Shown here: in pieces, positions 11,781 through 22,313 of the stretch
How the letters are laid out: every line of letters begins with the position of its first letter
How positions within the stretch are numbered: the first letter of the stretch is position 1
Assembly (NCBI RefSeq): GCF_030247195.1
Contig: NC_080671.1
Location: 412,620,044 to 412,684,043, forward strand
Source: Topomyia yanbarensis
Lineage: Eukaryota; Arthropoda; Insecta; Diptera; Culicidae
Length of the DNA stretch: 64,000 nt
Reading direction: 5' to 3'
Notes under the pieces: generated by a model
Seen by the model: only the letters and a program-made list of their open reading frames with translations
Told to the model about the DNA's origin: nothing
Database searches by the model: none
Translations under genes and position numbers: made by a program

Positions 11781-12537
11781 AAGTTGCCGGGAAACTCTAA
11801 GCTTGCTAATATGACCCTTTCTACGCTTTTCTAAACTTTCTTCCTTCAACTCCTTGCTCTCCCTTGAGTACTGTTGCTCTTAATATTGAAAAATATACTT
11901 CAACTTCCAGTCCCTTGCTAATTAAATACGGTAACAACAGTTAACAAATTGACTCAATAGATCGTTAACAAAAAATGAGAAAAAATATCAAATAATGCTT
12001 TTATTTTATTTGATTGCAATTGTAGAACAATTTAAAAAAGCGAATGATTACAAAGCAATTTTTATTGCAATTTTTATTGCTCTTTTATGAATACCGGAGG
12101 TGTTCGCCCATCTTCCGGGTAAAAACACGGGCCCCCAAATACGACCCGCCCCTGGGCGATTGCCCTGGCTGACCCCCCCCCCCCCTCATCGGACCTGAGT
12201 GGGGGTACCTGCCTACCTGGTCTAATTCGGAGTTGGTATTGGATTATAAAGCTCAAAGTTTGATCAATTGTGCATATTTCCATATCGAATGATTTTAGTC
12301 AATCTCCTACCATATTGTGCATTGGTTTCATACAAAAGTCTATTAAAGATACAAATTACCGTAACCATAATCCAATTCGGGCTTCCACTTTACTATCAAT
12401 GAAGCGCATACAAAATCCATCCAGCATTATTTTACTGCATTTTCAAGCGTGAATGTGATACCATAAAATAAGCAATATGTATTCCCAAAGGGGAAAATTG
12501 GATTGAACCAATTTGTGCATTAAGGGCACAGGACCTA
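11781..12537. other. Unassigned DNA with a C-rich tract
   Basis: AT-rich apart from a GC-rich patch at 12095-12215 with a 14-base C run near 12172-12185. No gene is evident. Confidence 0.35.
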
Positions 12538-12916
12538 ACTTGAAATTAAGATTTTTGTGCTTCGAATTCATCTCGTCAGTAACTAGTACCAACTTAGCTA
12601 GACCCTATATCCAAACAGTTACACGACGCATATGACGCCTAAAGCATATTGCGTATTGCCAGGTGTTTGGTTTCCTAGCCGAAAAACACGCATTTGTTTT
12701 CGCTTCCTCGTCAGCAAACCAGAGCTTCTGTCTTTGCTTCCCAGGGCATAACTCGGGGACTGCCAGTTACTTTAGGCGTCATATGTGTCGTGTGGTTGTT
12801 TAGATATAGTTTTTAATTAGTGTTAAGTTCGGTACTAGCTTAGAGACACTATCTAAGTTGGTGCTGGATATTGGTGAGATGATTTCGAAGCACAAAAATT
12901 CAACTTAATTTTAATG
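12538..12916. mobile_element. Inverted-repeat element (MITE-like), about 380 bp
   Basis: The two arms are inverted copies. The left contains TTTTTGTGCTTCGAATTCAT, ACTAGTACCAACTTAG and then ACGACGCATATGACGCCTAA. The right arm carries the reverse complements, from TTAGGCGTCATATGTGTCGT to CTTCGAAGCACAAAAA. Arms are about 110 bases with small gaps. There is no coding frame. Confidence 0.85.
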
Positions 12917-12929
12917 ATGATATAGCAAA

Positions 12930-13180
12930 AAATCTAATATTACGACAACAGAAAAATATCAATCATTATAAAAAATTGCAAAAATAGCTAAATAGCAACA
13001 AATAGCAAAATATTGAGAAAATGAACAAATAAAGTACATAACTAAAAGTAGCATGAATTGAAATAAATGCAAAAAATAGTAAAAACAACAAAAAGCCAAA
13101 AATAGTGCCAACAGGGTAAACAACAGAAGTAGCAACAAATGTAAAACATGTCTTGATTCATCTGGTGGTGCAATCATGCC
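12930..13180. repeat. A-rich low-complexity stretch
   Basis: Dominated by AAATAGCAA, AAAAATA and AACAAA variants. The Leu/Phe-rich minus-strand frame here is a product of composition. Confidence 0.6.
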
Positions 13181-13897
13181 TTTCTTATTTCTCCAAACTA
13201 TGATTCCATGGCTGTTATGTCATTTGTGGAAAAGTCTATTACATTCCTAATATACCTTGCACCTATATACAATGGTTCGCCAGCCTCGAGCTTGATAAGC
13301 TACGTGTCGACGCTGAAACACTTGAAACAAAAAATATCATACTTGATTAGCTTAATTAGCATTAGTTCAATGTTGTCTTCTTGCTAAGTTATTTGGAGAT
13401 GTGTATGAGGGGATGAAAAGTACTCCATTTAAGACTAAGACTACTATACCCTTAATTTGAGACTAAGATTGTGAAAATCGAGTCAGCAATATATAGAAAA
13501 CAGGCTTGATTATTTCTTCGGATCTTTCTGAATCCTCAACGGTTCTCTATCTGGTCATAGAGACTTTGATTTGCAATAAGTGATCTAGACCAATAATTTC
13601 AAGCAATTTAGAACTCATTTCAAATAGTTTGCATTGTTTAGATATAATGAATATTCCGGTTTATATGGGAATTTCACAGGTGACCGCATGCTTCAACCCG
13701 TAACACAGAAACCAAAACTCCGATTCCTATGGAATTTAGTAGCAGTCAATAGGGATGCTGTAGCTTTCATTTCAGACTAAATTTGAGAAAATAGAGTCAG
13801 ACATTTCTCAGAAGCAGATGTGAATTCTTTTTGGGAACTTAAGGGGTTATATACAAAGTTGAAACTAATAAAATCAAATTTTTATTATTTTATTGTA
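13181..13897. other. Unassigned DNA with a dispersed-repeat segment
   Basis: 13660-13760 matches the repeat at about 1150-1293. The neighbouring AGACTAAGA and TTTGAGA(a/c)TA phrases recur at 13430-13480 and 13770-13800. No gene is evident. Confidence 0.4.
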
Positions 13898-14335
13898 TTT
13901 TCGCAAGAAAAAAATTGCCGAAATCGACGAACTGAGTCGAATGGTATAAATTACATACTTTTGAAAATATCTGTACGAAATTTCACCCAGATCGGAGCGC
14001 TAGATTTTAAACTGAAAAGTACCGTTGTGGTGAACGTGATGTCTAGTTATCCGATTTTCAAAAACTTTTTTTGATTGCTAGTATTTGTTTTATCGTGTAT
14101 TTGAGCGGTTCCTTCTTGATAAAAAAAAATCGATTTTTTGCAATAAATTTTTGTTTAAAATTTTGAACACAACAAAACTAAATTTTTTGGTCAACATGTA
14201 TTTTTGCAAGAAAAAAATTGCCGAAATCGACGAACTGAGTCGAATGGTATAAAAGACTCAGCCCTTTGGGCCTCGGTAGAAAGGTCGATTATCAGAGTGA
14301 TTGCATAGCCTTTCTATAGGAGAAAGGCAAAAATC
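13898..14335. repeat. Dispersed repeat with internal 52-bp direct duplication
   Basis: A block of about 52 bases (GCAAGAAAAAAATTGCCGAA followed by ATCGACGAACTGAGTCGAAT and GGTATAAA) occurs at 13900-13950 and again at 14201-14252. The second copy continues through GGCCTCGGTAGAAA and GTGATTGCATAGCCTTTCT to about 14332. The same continuation is found at 19212-19326, after the R1-like element. Confidence 0.8.
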
Positions 14336-14728
14336 AAACTGACAGTGCCGATGGCGATGACTGAGTAGCAGTCGTGTCCGGCTCTCGCCCCAAGGGTTCT
14401 GGGGTCGACTGGGAATTTCTGGAGAGCAAATCTCTGGCGACGTCTTTTTTCGGAAAGCAGACAATGTTGTTGGTATCGGTCTAAGAGTGGATATCTATGG
14501 TCAGATGGTGAAGTCGCAGCTCTGCCGACGATGATAGGTGGATACGAAGCCGACGGAAAGAAAATATACAAAAAACCGTACATGAAAATCATGGACTCAT
14601 CCATGTGCAGTTGTGCTAGTGCGAGATTGAGGTTAAATCGGGTGGAAACCAGATGGATAATTTTTACTTTTTAGTCATTTTGACTACTTTAGACTTAGTA
14701 TCGGCAGCTTTAGTGATAAATTTTTACA
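14336..14728. other. Unassigned DNA
   Basis: GC rises at 14340-14540 and overlapping minus-strand frames are open (14258-14464, 14314-14604), but no domain is recognisable. Confidence 0.3.
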
Positions 14729-14733
14729 GCTCC

Positions 14734-16601
14734 CACGGTGTATTTATTAGAACAACTTGATGCAAAAAAATCAGCATCACTGAAGCTTCGGAATATGAAA
14801 GAATGGACTTTCCCCTTTCATTTGAAACTAAGATCAAAATGATCCGTCGGGGGGTCCAGAGCAACTTTTTTTTGAAGTTTTTTCGTAACAATATTGGTTT
14901 TACTACTCTAGCTAGATAATATTTCGGTCCCTAGATGGTGCTTTGGACATTCGAAAAACACTAAATGTGAGAATTTGATAGAAAATTTAATTGTCTACAA
15001 GTTTGTTGACAACTAAAAATTGATCTGAAATCACCCGGAAAAATTGTTTAAGATTTTGACAAAGTTATATCTAAGATAGTTTCACACGAGGCCTAGTGGT
15101 GTGGAAATATATTTTCTCGCACTTATTTCACTACCAAAAAAAAAAAAAAAATTGGGTTTAGTGACATGAAAATATTTGACGGGATTCATGACAACTTCTG
15201 CGTTGACAATTCCTATTGACCTTCTGAAAATTAGGATGTTTGACAGAGACAGAAAACTATTTGTGCTTATGGTTCAAGTTTGTAATCTTTCCCGATAGCT
15301 TCGAAGGAACTACCATTCCTCGGAAGGTATTGCTTGGTTACAAGGGTTTGCTTACATTTATGTTTTGGAAAGTACCATCCGTCGCACAATTTAGGTTATG
15401 ATCGTTTAAGTCAGCCATTATAATTCTGTTCAAGACGAAATGTTGGGACACACAGTTTATAATTGAACGCAAACCACAGAAGTAACTGTCCAAATTAGTG
15501 GTTAGCGTGAAACGATTTATTCAAATTTTTCCGCAAAGTATATAGTGGCAGTTGGATTTTACGGCCATTTTCTATGAATTATGCGAGAAATCGTTAATAA
15601 ATTGATCCTAGATTTTGCGAAATGTATTATTTTTGAAAATAAAATATGATTTGAGTACAAGAAAATCCTTATATACATACAAATCCACGAATATATCCCA
15701 AAAAATTATCTTGATCCAAAAACTCAAAGTTTTTTGTTCACTGTTTGTCACATTGAGTTAATTTTGAAAAAGATAATTAGCGTTTTTAACCAAGCATTGC
15801 AATGAAATTCGCGAAATATTGCAATGGTGTTAACAGTTTCATTGAGTTTGTTCAAATATAAAGGTTTAAGTTCAGGACAAGTGAATTTTATACGAAGATG
15901 CTAACAAAGTGGAGGTTCATGCAAGAATAGTTATCAGTCATCCCCGAGAACAATCGAAAAAATAAAAAAGAAGGTATACATCATTGAAAACGCTGTTTCT
16001 GTGGGAGGAATCACTCGCCATCTTGGGAAAGAATATTAATATCAAACTAGTTTGGTCAACACTTATCTAAGACTTTTCATCCCAAAAATATTAATGGTGC
16101 CCTATATCAGGTGGAATCTAGAATTATAATTTTCAGCTAAAAGATGAGACTTTCCAAGCTCTCAAATTCCGCTGAATGCACTGTTCAACTAAACACAGGT
16201 ATTTGGCAAATGAAAAAAGTGCGTGTGAATTGACTTACAAACCACTAGGGTTTCTGTTAAACTAACTTAGACTTCGTCAAAATATTAAACAACTTTTCCG
16301 GATAATTTCAAATTGGTTTTTAGTTGTTAACAAAGTTGTAGACAATTAAAATATCTATCAAATTTTCACTTTTAGTGTTGTTCGAATGTCTAAAGCACCA
16401 TCTAGGGACAGAAATATGAACTTGTTATATTGTAAAATCTATCTATCTACGAAAAAACTTCAAAAAAAAAGTAACTCTAGACCCCCGACGGATTATTTTG
16501 ATGTTGGTTTCAAATGAAGGGGTAAGCCCATTCTTTCATATCCTGAAGTTTCAGAGATGCTGATTTTTTTTGCATAAAGTTGTTAAAAAAAAGACACCGT
16601 G
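14734..16601. mobile_element. Transib-like non-autonomous element, 1.87 kb, long inverted repeats
   Basis: The ends are CACGGTG (14734-14740) and its reverse complement CACCGTG (16595-16601). They are flanked by an exact 5-bp duplication, GCTCC, at 14729-14733 and 16602-16606. Inside the left end there are 23 bases, then AAAAAAATC (14764-14772). The right end, read inward, also has 23 bases, then eight A's and TC. Imperfect inverted arms run about 370 bases, roughly 14734-15105 and 16245-16601; shared blocks include TTTGATAGA, TAGATGGTGCTTT and TTTTTTTGAAGTTTTTTCGT. Transib transposons are known for CACWRTG-type termini, 5-bp target duplications and an A-rich block at this spacing. The 1.1-kb interior has no transposase frame, so the element is non-autonomous or gutted. 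Confidence 0.8.
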
Positions 16602-16606
16602 GCTCC

Positions 16607-17689
16607 CGCTAATTTCTTCCGCCAGTGCATGCTTATGTTCTATTTCATTTTTCTTCTCCTCCCATACTGATTTTATTGGGGAATCGGTCAAAATCTGAGT
16701 CGATCGGCGTTTACGACCTTGACGCTTCTTCGAATCAGTTTGTGCACTCGCCTAGGGGACATTCCGTGCTGATGGACGAGTTTTGTTCGGGGTTGGGTTA
16801 ATCTGTTACAAATCTTACCGTGAAATCCTCCGGGGGAAAACCATCAGGATGGAAGTGGCAATATTGGAATCATCTGTGTTTATAAACAATTCCAATTTTA
16901 ATGTTGCGTATCTATTCTTTCTTTTTGTCAATAATTTTAATTTATTGTTATCACTTATTTCTCATGTATATTTTTACTTATAATCATTAATATTAACATT
17001 TTTTTGCAGGGGACGAACCACTGCGACCAGTCTTTAGATTTATTGTGGTAAATTTTAGCATAATATCCAATTTCAATCAGCAAAAGGTTAGAATTTCATG
17101 AATATCAAAGGCCCTATTGATCTACACTAAATAAATACAACTCTGGCCGACACCGACACCAGCTCCACACAAAATTCGGCCAACTTACCGCAATTCATAT
17201 TTTCGAGAACAATCGTGATTTATAACAAAAGTAAAGTTGCACTGGAAACCGTTATACTATTTTGTTAGGTTTTGAATACCTTTCCCAGAGGTACCACGTT
17301 TTTGGATATCCGATGTAAAATAATTCTCGTTACACCTAGTACTTTACAAAAACAAAAATTTACCCATCAGCGCCGGAAAAAGAATTAACGTGCATCTGTA
17401 CAAACGACAACACAAAAATACCTGAAATTACGCTGGTAAATTGTCGACCTAATACTCCACCAAAATCGCTACAGATGTCGCTACTGCGAGTAATAGCCTT
17501 TTCATAAAAGACACTCGGCCAACCTGCCCTTTCGGCCAATCAGCCCCGGTCACCCCTGCAGACCCAGGATAGACACTCACGTGCCTGTTTTGCAATCAGA
17601 CGGCAGACTGCGGTAATCCATGCGCCAAAACTGTCAAAGAAGATGAATCTATTACAACACACACATACACATATACACCAATATGTCTG
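16607..17689. other. Unassigned DNA
   Basis: No gene recognised. A polypyrimidine-AG (TTTTTTTGCAG) at 16999-17009 resembles a 3' splice site, but no downstream coding exon follows. 17500-17600 is GC-richer and may hold the remains of the 5' part of the adjacent R1-like element. Confidence 0.3.
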
Positions 17690-18990
17690 CTGGATACGCT
17701 CGGGAAACTCTTGGAGAGATTAGTCCTTAACAGGCTGATGATATTTACGGAAAGCGATAACGGGTTGTCGAAAAACCAGTACGGATTTCGGAAGGGCAAG
17801 TCTACAGTGGACGCCATTCGGACAGTGATCGAGAGAGCCGATATGGCACACAAACAGAAGAGAAGAGGAAATCGATACTGTGCCGTGATAACGATAGACG
17901 TCAAAACGCGTGCAATAGCGCAAGCTGGGAAGCCATTGCGGAATCACTGCACAAAATGAGGGTTCCTAGCCACCTGTGTAGAATTCAAAGGAGTTATTTC
18001 CAGAACCGGGTCCTGATCTATTAGACTGACGGGGGACAAAAAACGAATAGAATTACGGCAAGGCTCTATCCTGGGTCTAAGGCTTTGGAACGGGATGTAT
18101 AACGGTTGCCGAACAACGCTGGGCTTTGCAGCAGCAAGAGGCGTCTTCTGACTAGTGTATCATCGTCGATACTGAGGTACGGAGGCCCGGTCTGGGTTGC
18201 AGTGGTGGAGACACAGCGGAATCGAGTAAAACTGAGTAGTACGTTCAGGCACACGGCCATGCGGGTCACGAGCGCGTACAGGACTGGAAGTCTGCGTTAT
18301 TGCTGGAATGATCCCTATCGGCATCATCCTATTGGAAGATAACGGAAGGGGACCAGCGGAATAAGGAAAACAATGAGAGCCGACTCCATGGCCAAATGGC
18401 TGCATGATTGGGACTCGTCGGAAAAAGGAAGGTAGAGTCACAGAGTCGTACCGGTTTTCTCGACCTGGGTAAATAGGATGCATGATGAAGTGACATTCTA
18501 TCTGACGTAGTTCCTGTTTGGTTATGGTTGTTGTAAACAGTACCTACATCGGTTAGGATACGCTGTGTCAACCTTTTGTCTTGAGTGCATAAACGTCGAG
18601 GAAACACCGGAGCATGTGATCCTCGTTTGACTTAGATTTGACGCAGCGCGAAGGGAGAAACCTTCGCTCAATGCAGAGAATATTGTGGCAGAGATGTGTC
18701 GAGACGAGGGCACGTAAAAATCCGTCAGCAGTGTAGTGACAGTAATACTGTCGGAACTTCGGAAAAAGTGGCGAATAGAACAGCAAGTTGGCAACGCCAA
18801 CTAGTACGATATGGGCGAGTGGCTCAAGTCTGGTACAATCCCTATGAGTGTGGTTGTGAAGGGACACGAATCAGGTCTTATGGCTTACATATACAGATCG
18901 GTTTACACCCCGACGGGTTGCAGCGTGGTGACGGTCGTATGCGAGAAACGAGCACTAAGTTAGTAACATCAATAAGTAGTTTCACGTTGG
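17690..18990 (+). mobile_element. R1-like non-LTR retrotransposon, internally deleted RT
   Basis: The plus strand starts with the RT block ICLLDTLGKLLERLVLNRL, then NQYGFRKGKSTVDAIRTV and KRRGNRYCAVITIDVK. A frameshift leads to AFNSASWEAIA-like and YFQNRVL segments up to about 18060. The palm YADD region is missing: after about 18075 the frame jumps to the thumb, NNAGLCSSKRRLLTSVSSSI and LRYGGPVW at 18106-18200, then RNRVKLSSTFRHTAMRV and SAYRT. DWDSSEKGR follows at 18410-18440 and the C-terminal C-x2-C-type block (CLECINVEETPEHVI) at about 18580-18625. The order and motifs are those of R1-clade ORF2 as dispersed in mosquitoes. The deletion plus frameshifts make it inactive. Confidence 0.85.
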
Positions 18991-19211
18991 TTAAAAATCC
19001 TACGAGGGTGGCTGTGAAGGGATGCAAGTCAAGCTTCGGCATCTTCGGATAGGTTCACGTCTCGACGGGTTCCGACGGTGGCGACCGGTTACGCAGTGAG
19101 AGTTGGAGAAAGAGCTGCCGTAAGAATCCGACAGTACCACGGCCAAGTCGGTAGTGGTCTCTTTTGAAGATTCCCCCTCGATAAAAATACACACATACAT
19201 ACACACAGACA
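18991..19211 (+). other. Probable 3' untranslated tail of the R1-like element
   Basis: GC-moderate sequence continues after the last R1-like coding similarity and ends in a CA-rich run (ACACACATACATACACAC) at 19189-19210. Assignment is by position only. Confidence 0.35.
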
Positions 19212-19326
19212 TTTTCCAATCTCGACGAACTGAATGGAATGGTACATGACACTCGGCCCTCCAGGCCTCTGTTAAAAACGATATTTACAGTGATTGCATA
19301 GCCTTTCTTTATGTATGAGAAAAGAA
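19212..19326. repeat. Dispersed repeat, copy of the 14.2-kb repeat
   Basis: Shares CGACGAACTGA-T-GAATGGTA, ACTC-GCCCT, GGCCTC, and GTGATTGCATAGCCTTTCT with 14216-14332. Found directly after the R1-like remnant. Confidence 0.8.
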
Positions 19327-19377
19327 AAAAGGAAATGAAAAAAATACTTGTTACTTCTACAGCGTAACAAGCTGAGG

Positions 19378-19592
19378 GACCATTCATAAATTACGTAACG
19401 CGTTTTGTGAGGGCGGGGTACGACAAATATGGGAGAGGGGGGGGGGGAAAGCTAGAGCGTTACGCAACATGTTTTACTGAAGAAAATATTTGTTACGTAA
19501 TAGGAGAGGATAGAGAAATTTGTGAAAATTTGTTAAAAGGGGAGGGGGAGTCAATTTCAGACAATTTTTGCGTTACGTAATTTATGAATGGT
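19378..19592. mobile_element. Inverted-repeat element (MITE-like), about 215 bp
   Basis: Starts ACCATTCATAAATTACGTAA and ends with its reverse complement, TTACGTAATTTATGAATGGT. The interior holds two G-runs (19432-19447 and near 19540) and a second TTACGTAA. There is no coding capacity. Confidence 0.9.
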
Positions 19593-22313
19593 AAATCTGC
19601 AATTCTCTTCACCAGCCTAGGCACCGGCGCACAGAGGAGTAACTAGAACAAATTCTTGGCCAATAACCAAAATGATTTTTTGTTTGGTTATATCTTCTTT
19701 ACATACCTAAAAGCCTAATATACAACGTGGCACAATTAGGAGTATGTAAAAAAAATGTTAAAGAATTTTTACTTAGATGAAAAATGCTGATACTTCAAAG
19801 GATTTTTTAATCATCTTCATTTAATATCCAAACAAATGTATTCACAAAGGTCACCTAAAAATTTCTACTATTCGAAAGGTTATAGGATACTGATTTCTGC
19901 ATTGGTAGGTGGATAGATGCCAAATTGTTCCTAAAACAAGGTATTGTCTATTTTTAGTTCATCTTAACGCATTATAACAGCAATAGCAACAGTGAATAAT
20001 TTTGGCCAGGATTCAACCACAGTTACTCTTTTGTGCGGCGAAAAAAACGGCTCAAACAAAGGTTGATTTTCACTGGTGATATTACATATACACACTATGC
20101 ACGGCACAAGAAAACGATCTACTTCGATTGAGAGCTCGGAAACCAATGTGAATTTTGTTTTATAAGCAATTAAAATTCTACTATTTTCCTGAAAAAGTTT
20201 AATGAAATGTATTTTTAGCCCATGAGGGCAATTTCATTTTCTTTGGGGACATAACAAAGTTAGGCATGAAACTGCCTGGAGGTATGCAATTTACAAAATT
20301 TCTTGTTCGTTATATCACTAAGAACTGACACACAAGTAATGTTTTCAACTTGTGTACGAAAATAAACAGTCGCTTTGAAGTGACAACAGCAAGTAGCAAC
20401 TTGCCACTGGTCGGTGCTTCGATCGGCAGGCAATCGCTATGCGGGACTTGTATGCAAACTTGGATACAATGGTGACTCACGCATGTGAACCTGTATGCGA
20501 TGGTGATTTTCAACGTATTTTCATTTAAATGTTTACACAGGTTTTTCGGGAAAGTTTGTTCTAGCTTATATGTCTGTTCTCTGTGGTTATATCTCTTCTC
20601 GATCCAATGATTCTGCCGATTAAAGATACTCAGATAGCAAACTTGGAAAATGCGTAATTTTATTTTTACAATAAAACGAAATAAACCGCCGAACAATTAA
20701 TATGTTTTCAATCTATGGATACTAGTAATTGCTTTGAAAATAAAAACAATTACATTCACTCAATCGAAGTTATTCGAAAAACTTTTGAAAAAGTGATCAA
20801 TGTTTCTCCGTTTTACGGTATTAATTATTGATAATTTTATTATTAATTAAAACGCTCCAATAAAGCAAGATTCTGCTTGTCACTTGAAGTTAACCATTGT
20901 CAATGACTTCAAATGAAATGAAATATCCCACAAGAAAGGCACCACTTAGACGTAAACCGACGCGTGGTGACCGGATGGCGAGAAGGAATTAATTCTGTTC
21001 TACATATGTCTCTGTACCTCAGTACGACCACCCATTCGCATCAATTTACCGCTTCAATTAATCTATTACTTAACCCAAAGTGAATTGGCAGTGAAGGTGG
21101 TGAGGACATCTGAGACGTCGTTTTGCTTAACCCTTTTAAGTCCATGTTGTTTATAGACAACTGCGTTTCGAACAGTCAAAATACTTGGTATATGAACGTT
21201 TTGCTAAAAAAAGTTGGTTGAGACTATCCTTTTTAATTAAGACACTAATAGTTAATAGTGTTATTTACAAAACTGAAATTGTTGCGACTAGTTTGGTTGG
21301 ATTCCAATGAAACAGTGCTGCCAGATAAAGTTCCAGCTAACGGTGAACAATAAAATATTGAAGCAACTTCGTAATCTTGATACTTTATTGAATACAGATC
21401 AAACATCAATTTACACTTGCCTTATTACCCTTTTAATGTATTTAAATGACTGTAATATGTTAGAAGATAACATATTTAAAATAAAGATAAAAAAATATTT
21501 TGGCTCAACCATCAAAATAAGTTTTTTTTTGTGTTTTTGATCCCAGCAATCCAAGAAAGAATAAGTTTTGCAACCCTCTACACCTTATAAAAATTACCTA
21601 TGAAAGGGTTAACATAATTTTCAAGGAAATGAGCAGCCACTTCGCGGCTATTTTCCTGGAAGACCTACTACCGCGTTGTTGTGGCGCTGCCGCTGTTTTA
21701 GAGGGTAGTACATTAACATAAACATCGAATGATTAACCGCAGCAGCCGCAACTTGTCCAGGGAAATATCCTTCGGGTTCGTTATGCTAATCAATATAGTG
21801 CGCAGTCGCCATAATGAAATCAGGTTTCATCGGATGCAAATGAGAAATTTATTCACGACCTCAATCAGCGATGCGCTTTATTACTTCCGTGGGGAGATTG
21901 TTAGGCAAATACATGCATTATAGAATGATTTTCCAATCATTTATTTTCTCATAAGGCGCTGCATTGAGCGTATTTTGGTAACGGAAACGGAAAGTTGTTG
22001 ACCATCACATAGAAAATTTTGAAAAAAGGGAAAACTATTTAACATTAGGTCAGAGAGATTTTCGTGTTCATAAATTAGATGCCTGGCTGGGTTATATACA
22101 CTGAATGGTTTTGTCTAACTTATAAACATAATAAAATCGTAAATATTACCGTCAGTCCTATCCGTACTGAAGTACAAAATATTTGGATCTACCTAACACA
22201 AAAAAAAATCGCAAGATTTTCTTACTTGATAAACAACCCTAACTAACACTGTAAAACTATACCCTAGAAAGCCTTCAGCAGCCCCCTCGGTGAGCTGTCC
22301 CCATCAACCCCGT
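19593..22313. other. Intergenic DNA downstream of the ABC transporter gene
   Basis: AT-rich, with only short unassigned frames (for example 20310-20696 minus and 21307-21540 plus) that I do not call. The portion just below 22314 is the presumed 3' UTR of the ABC gene. No clear AATAAA signal was seen close to the stop. Confidence 0.4.

Noticed and set aside
12959..13177. Small Leu/Phe-rich membrane-like protein
   Set aside because: Product of an AAATAGCAA-type low-complexity sequence.
18160..18867. Several overlapping minus-strand frames of 92-107 codons
   Set aside because: Antisense shadows of the R1-like element.
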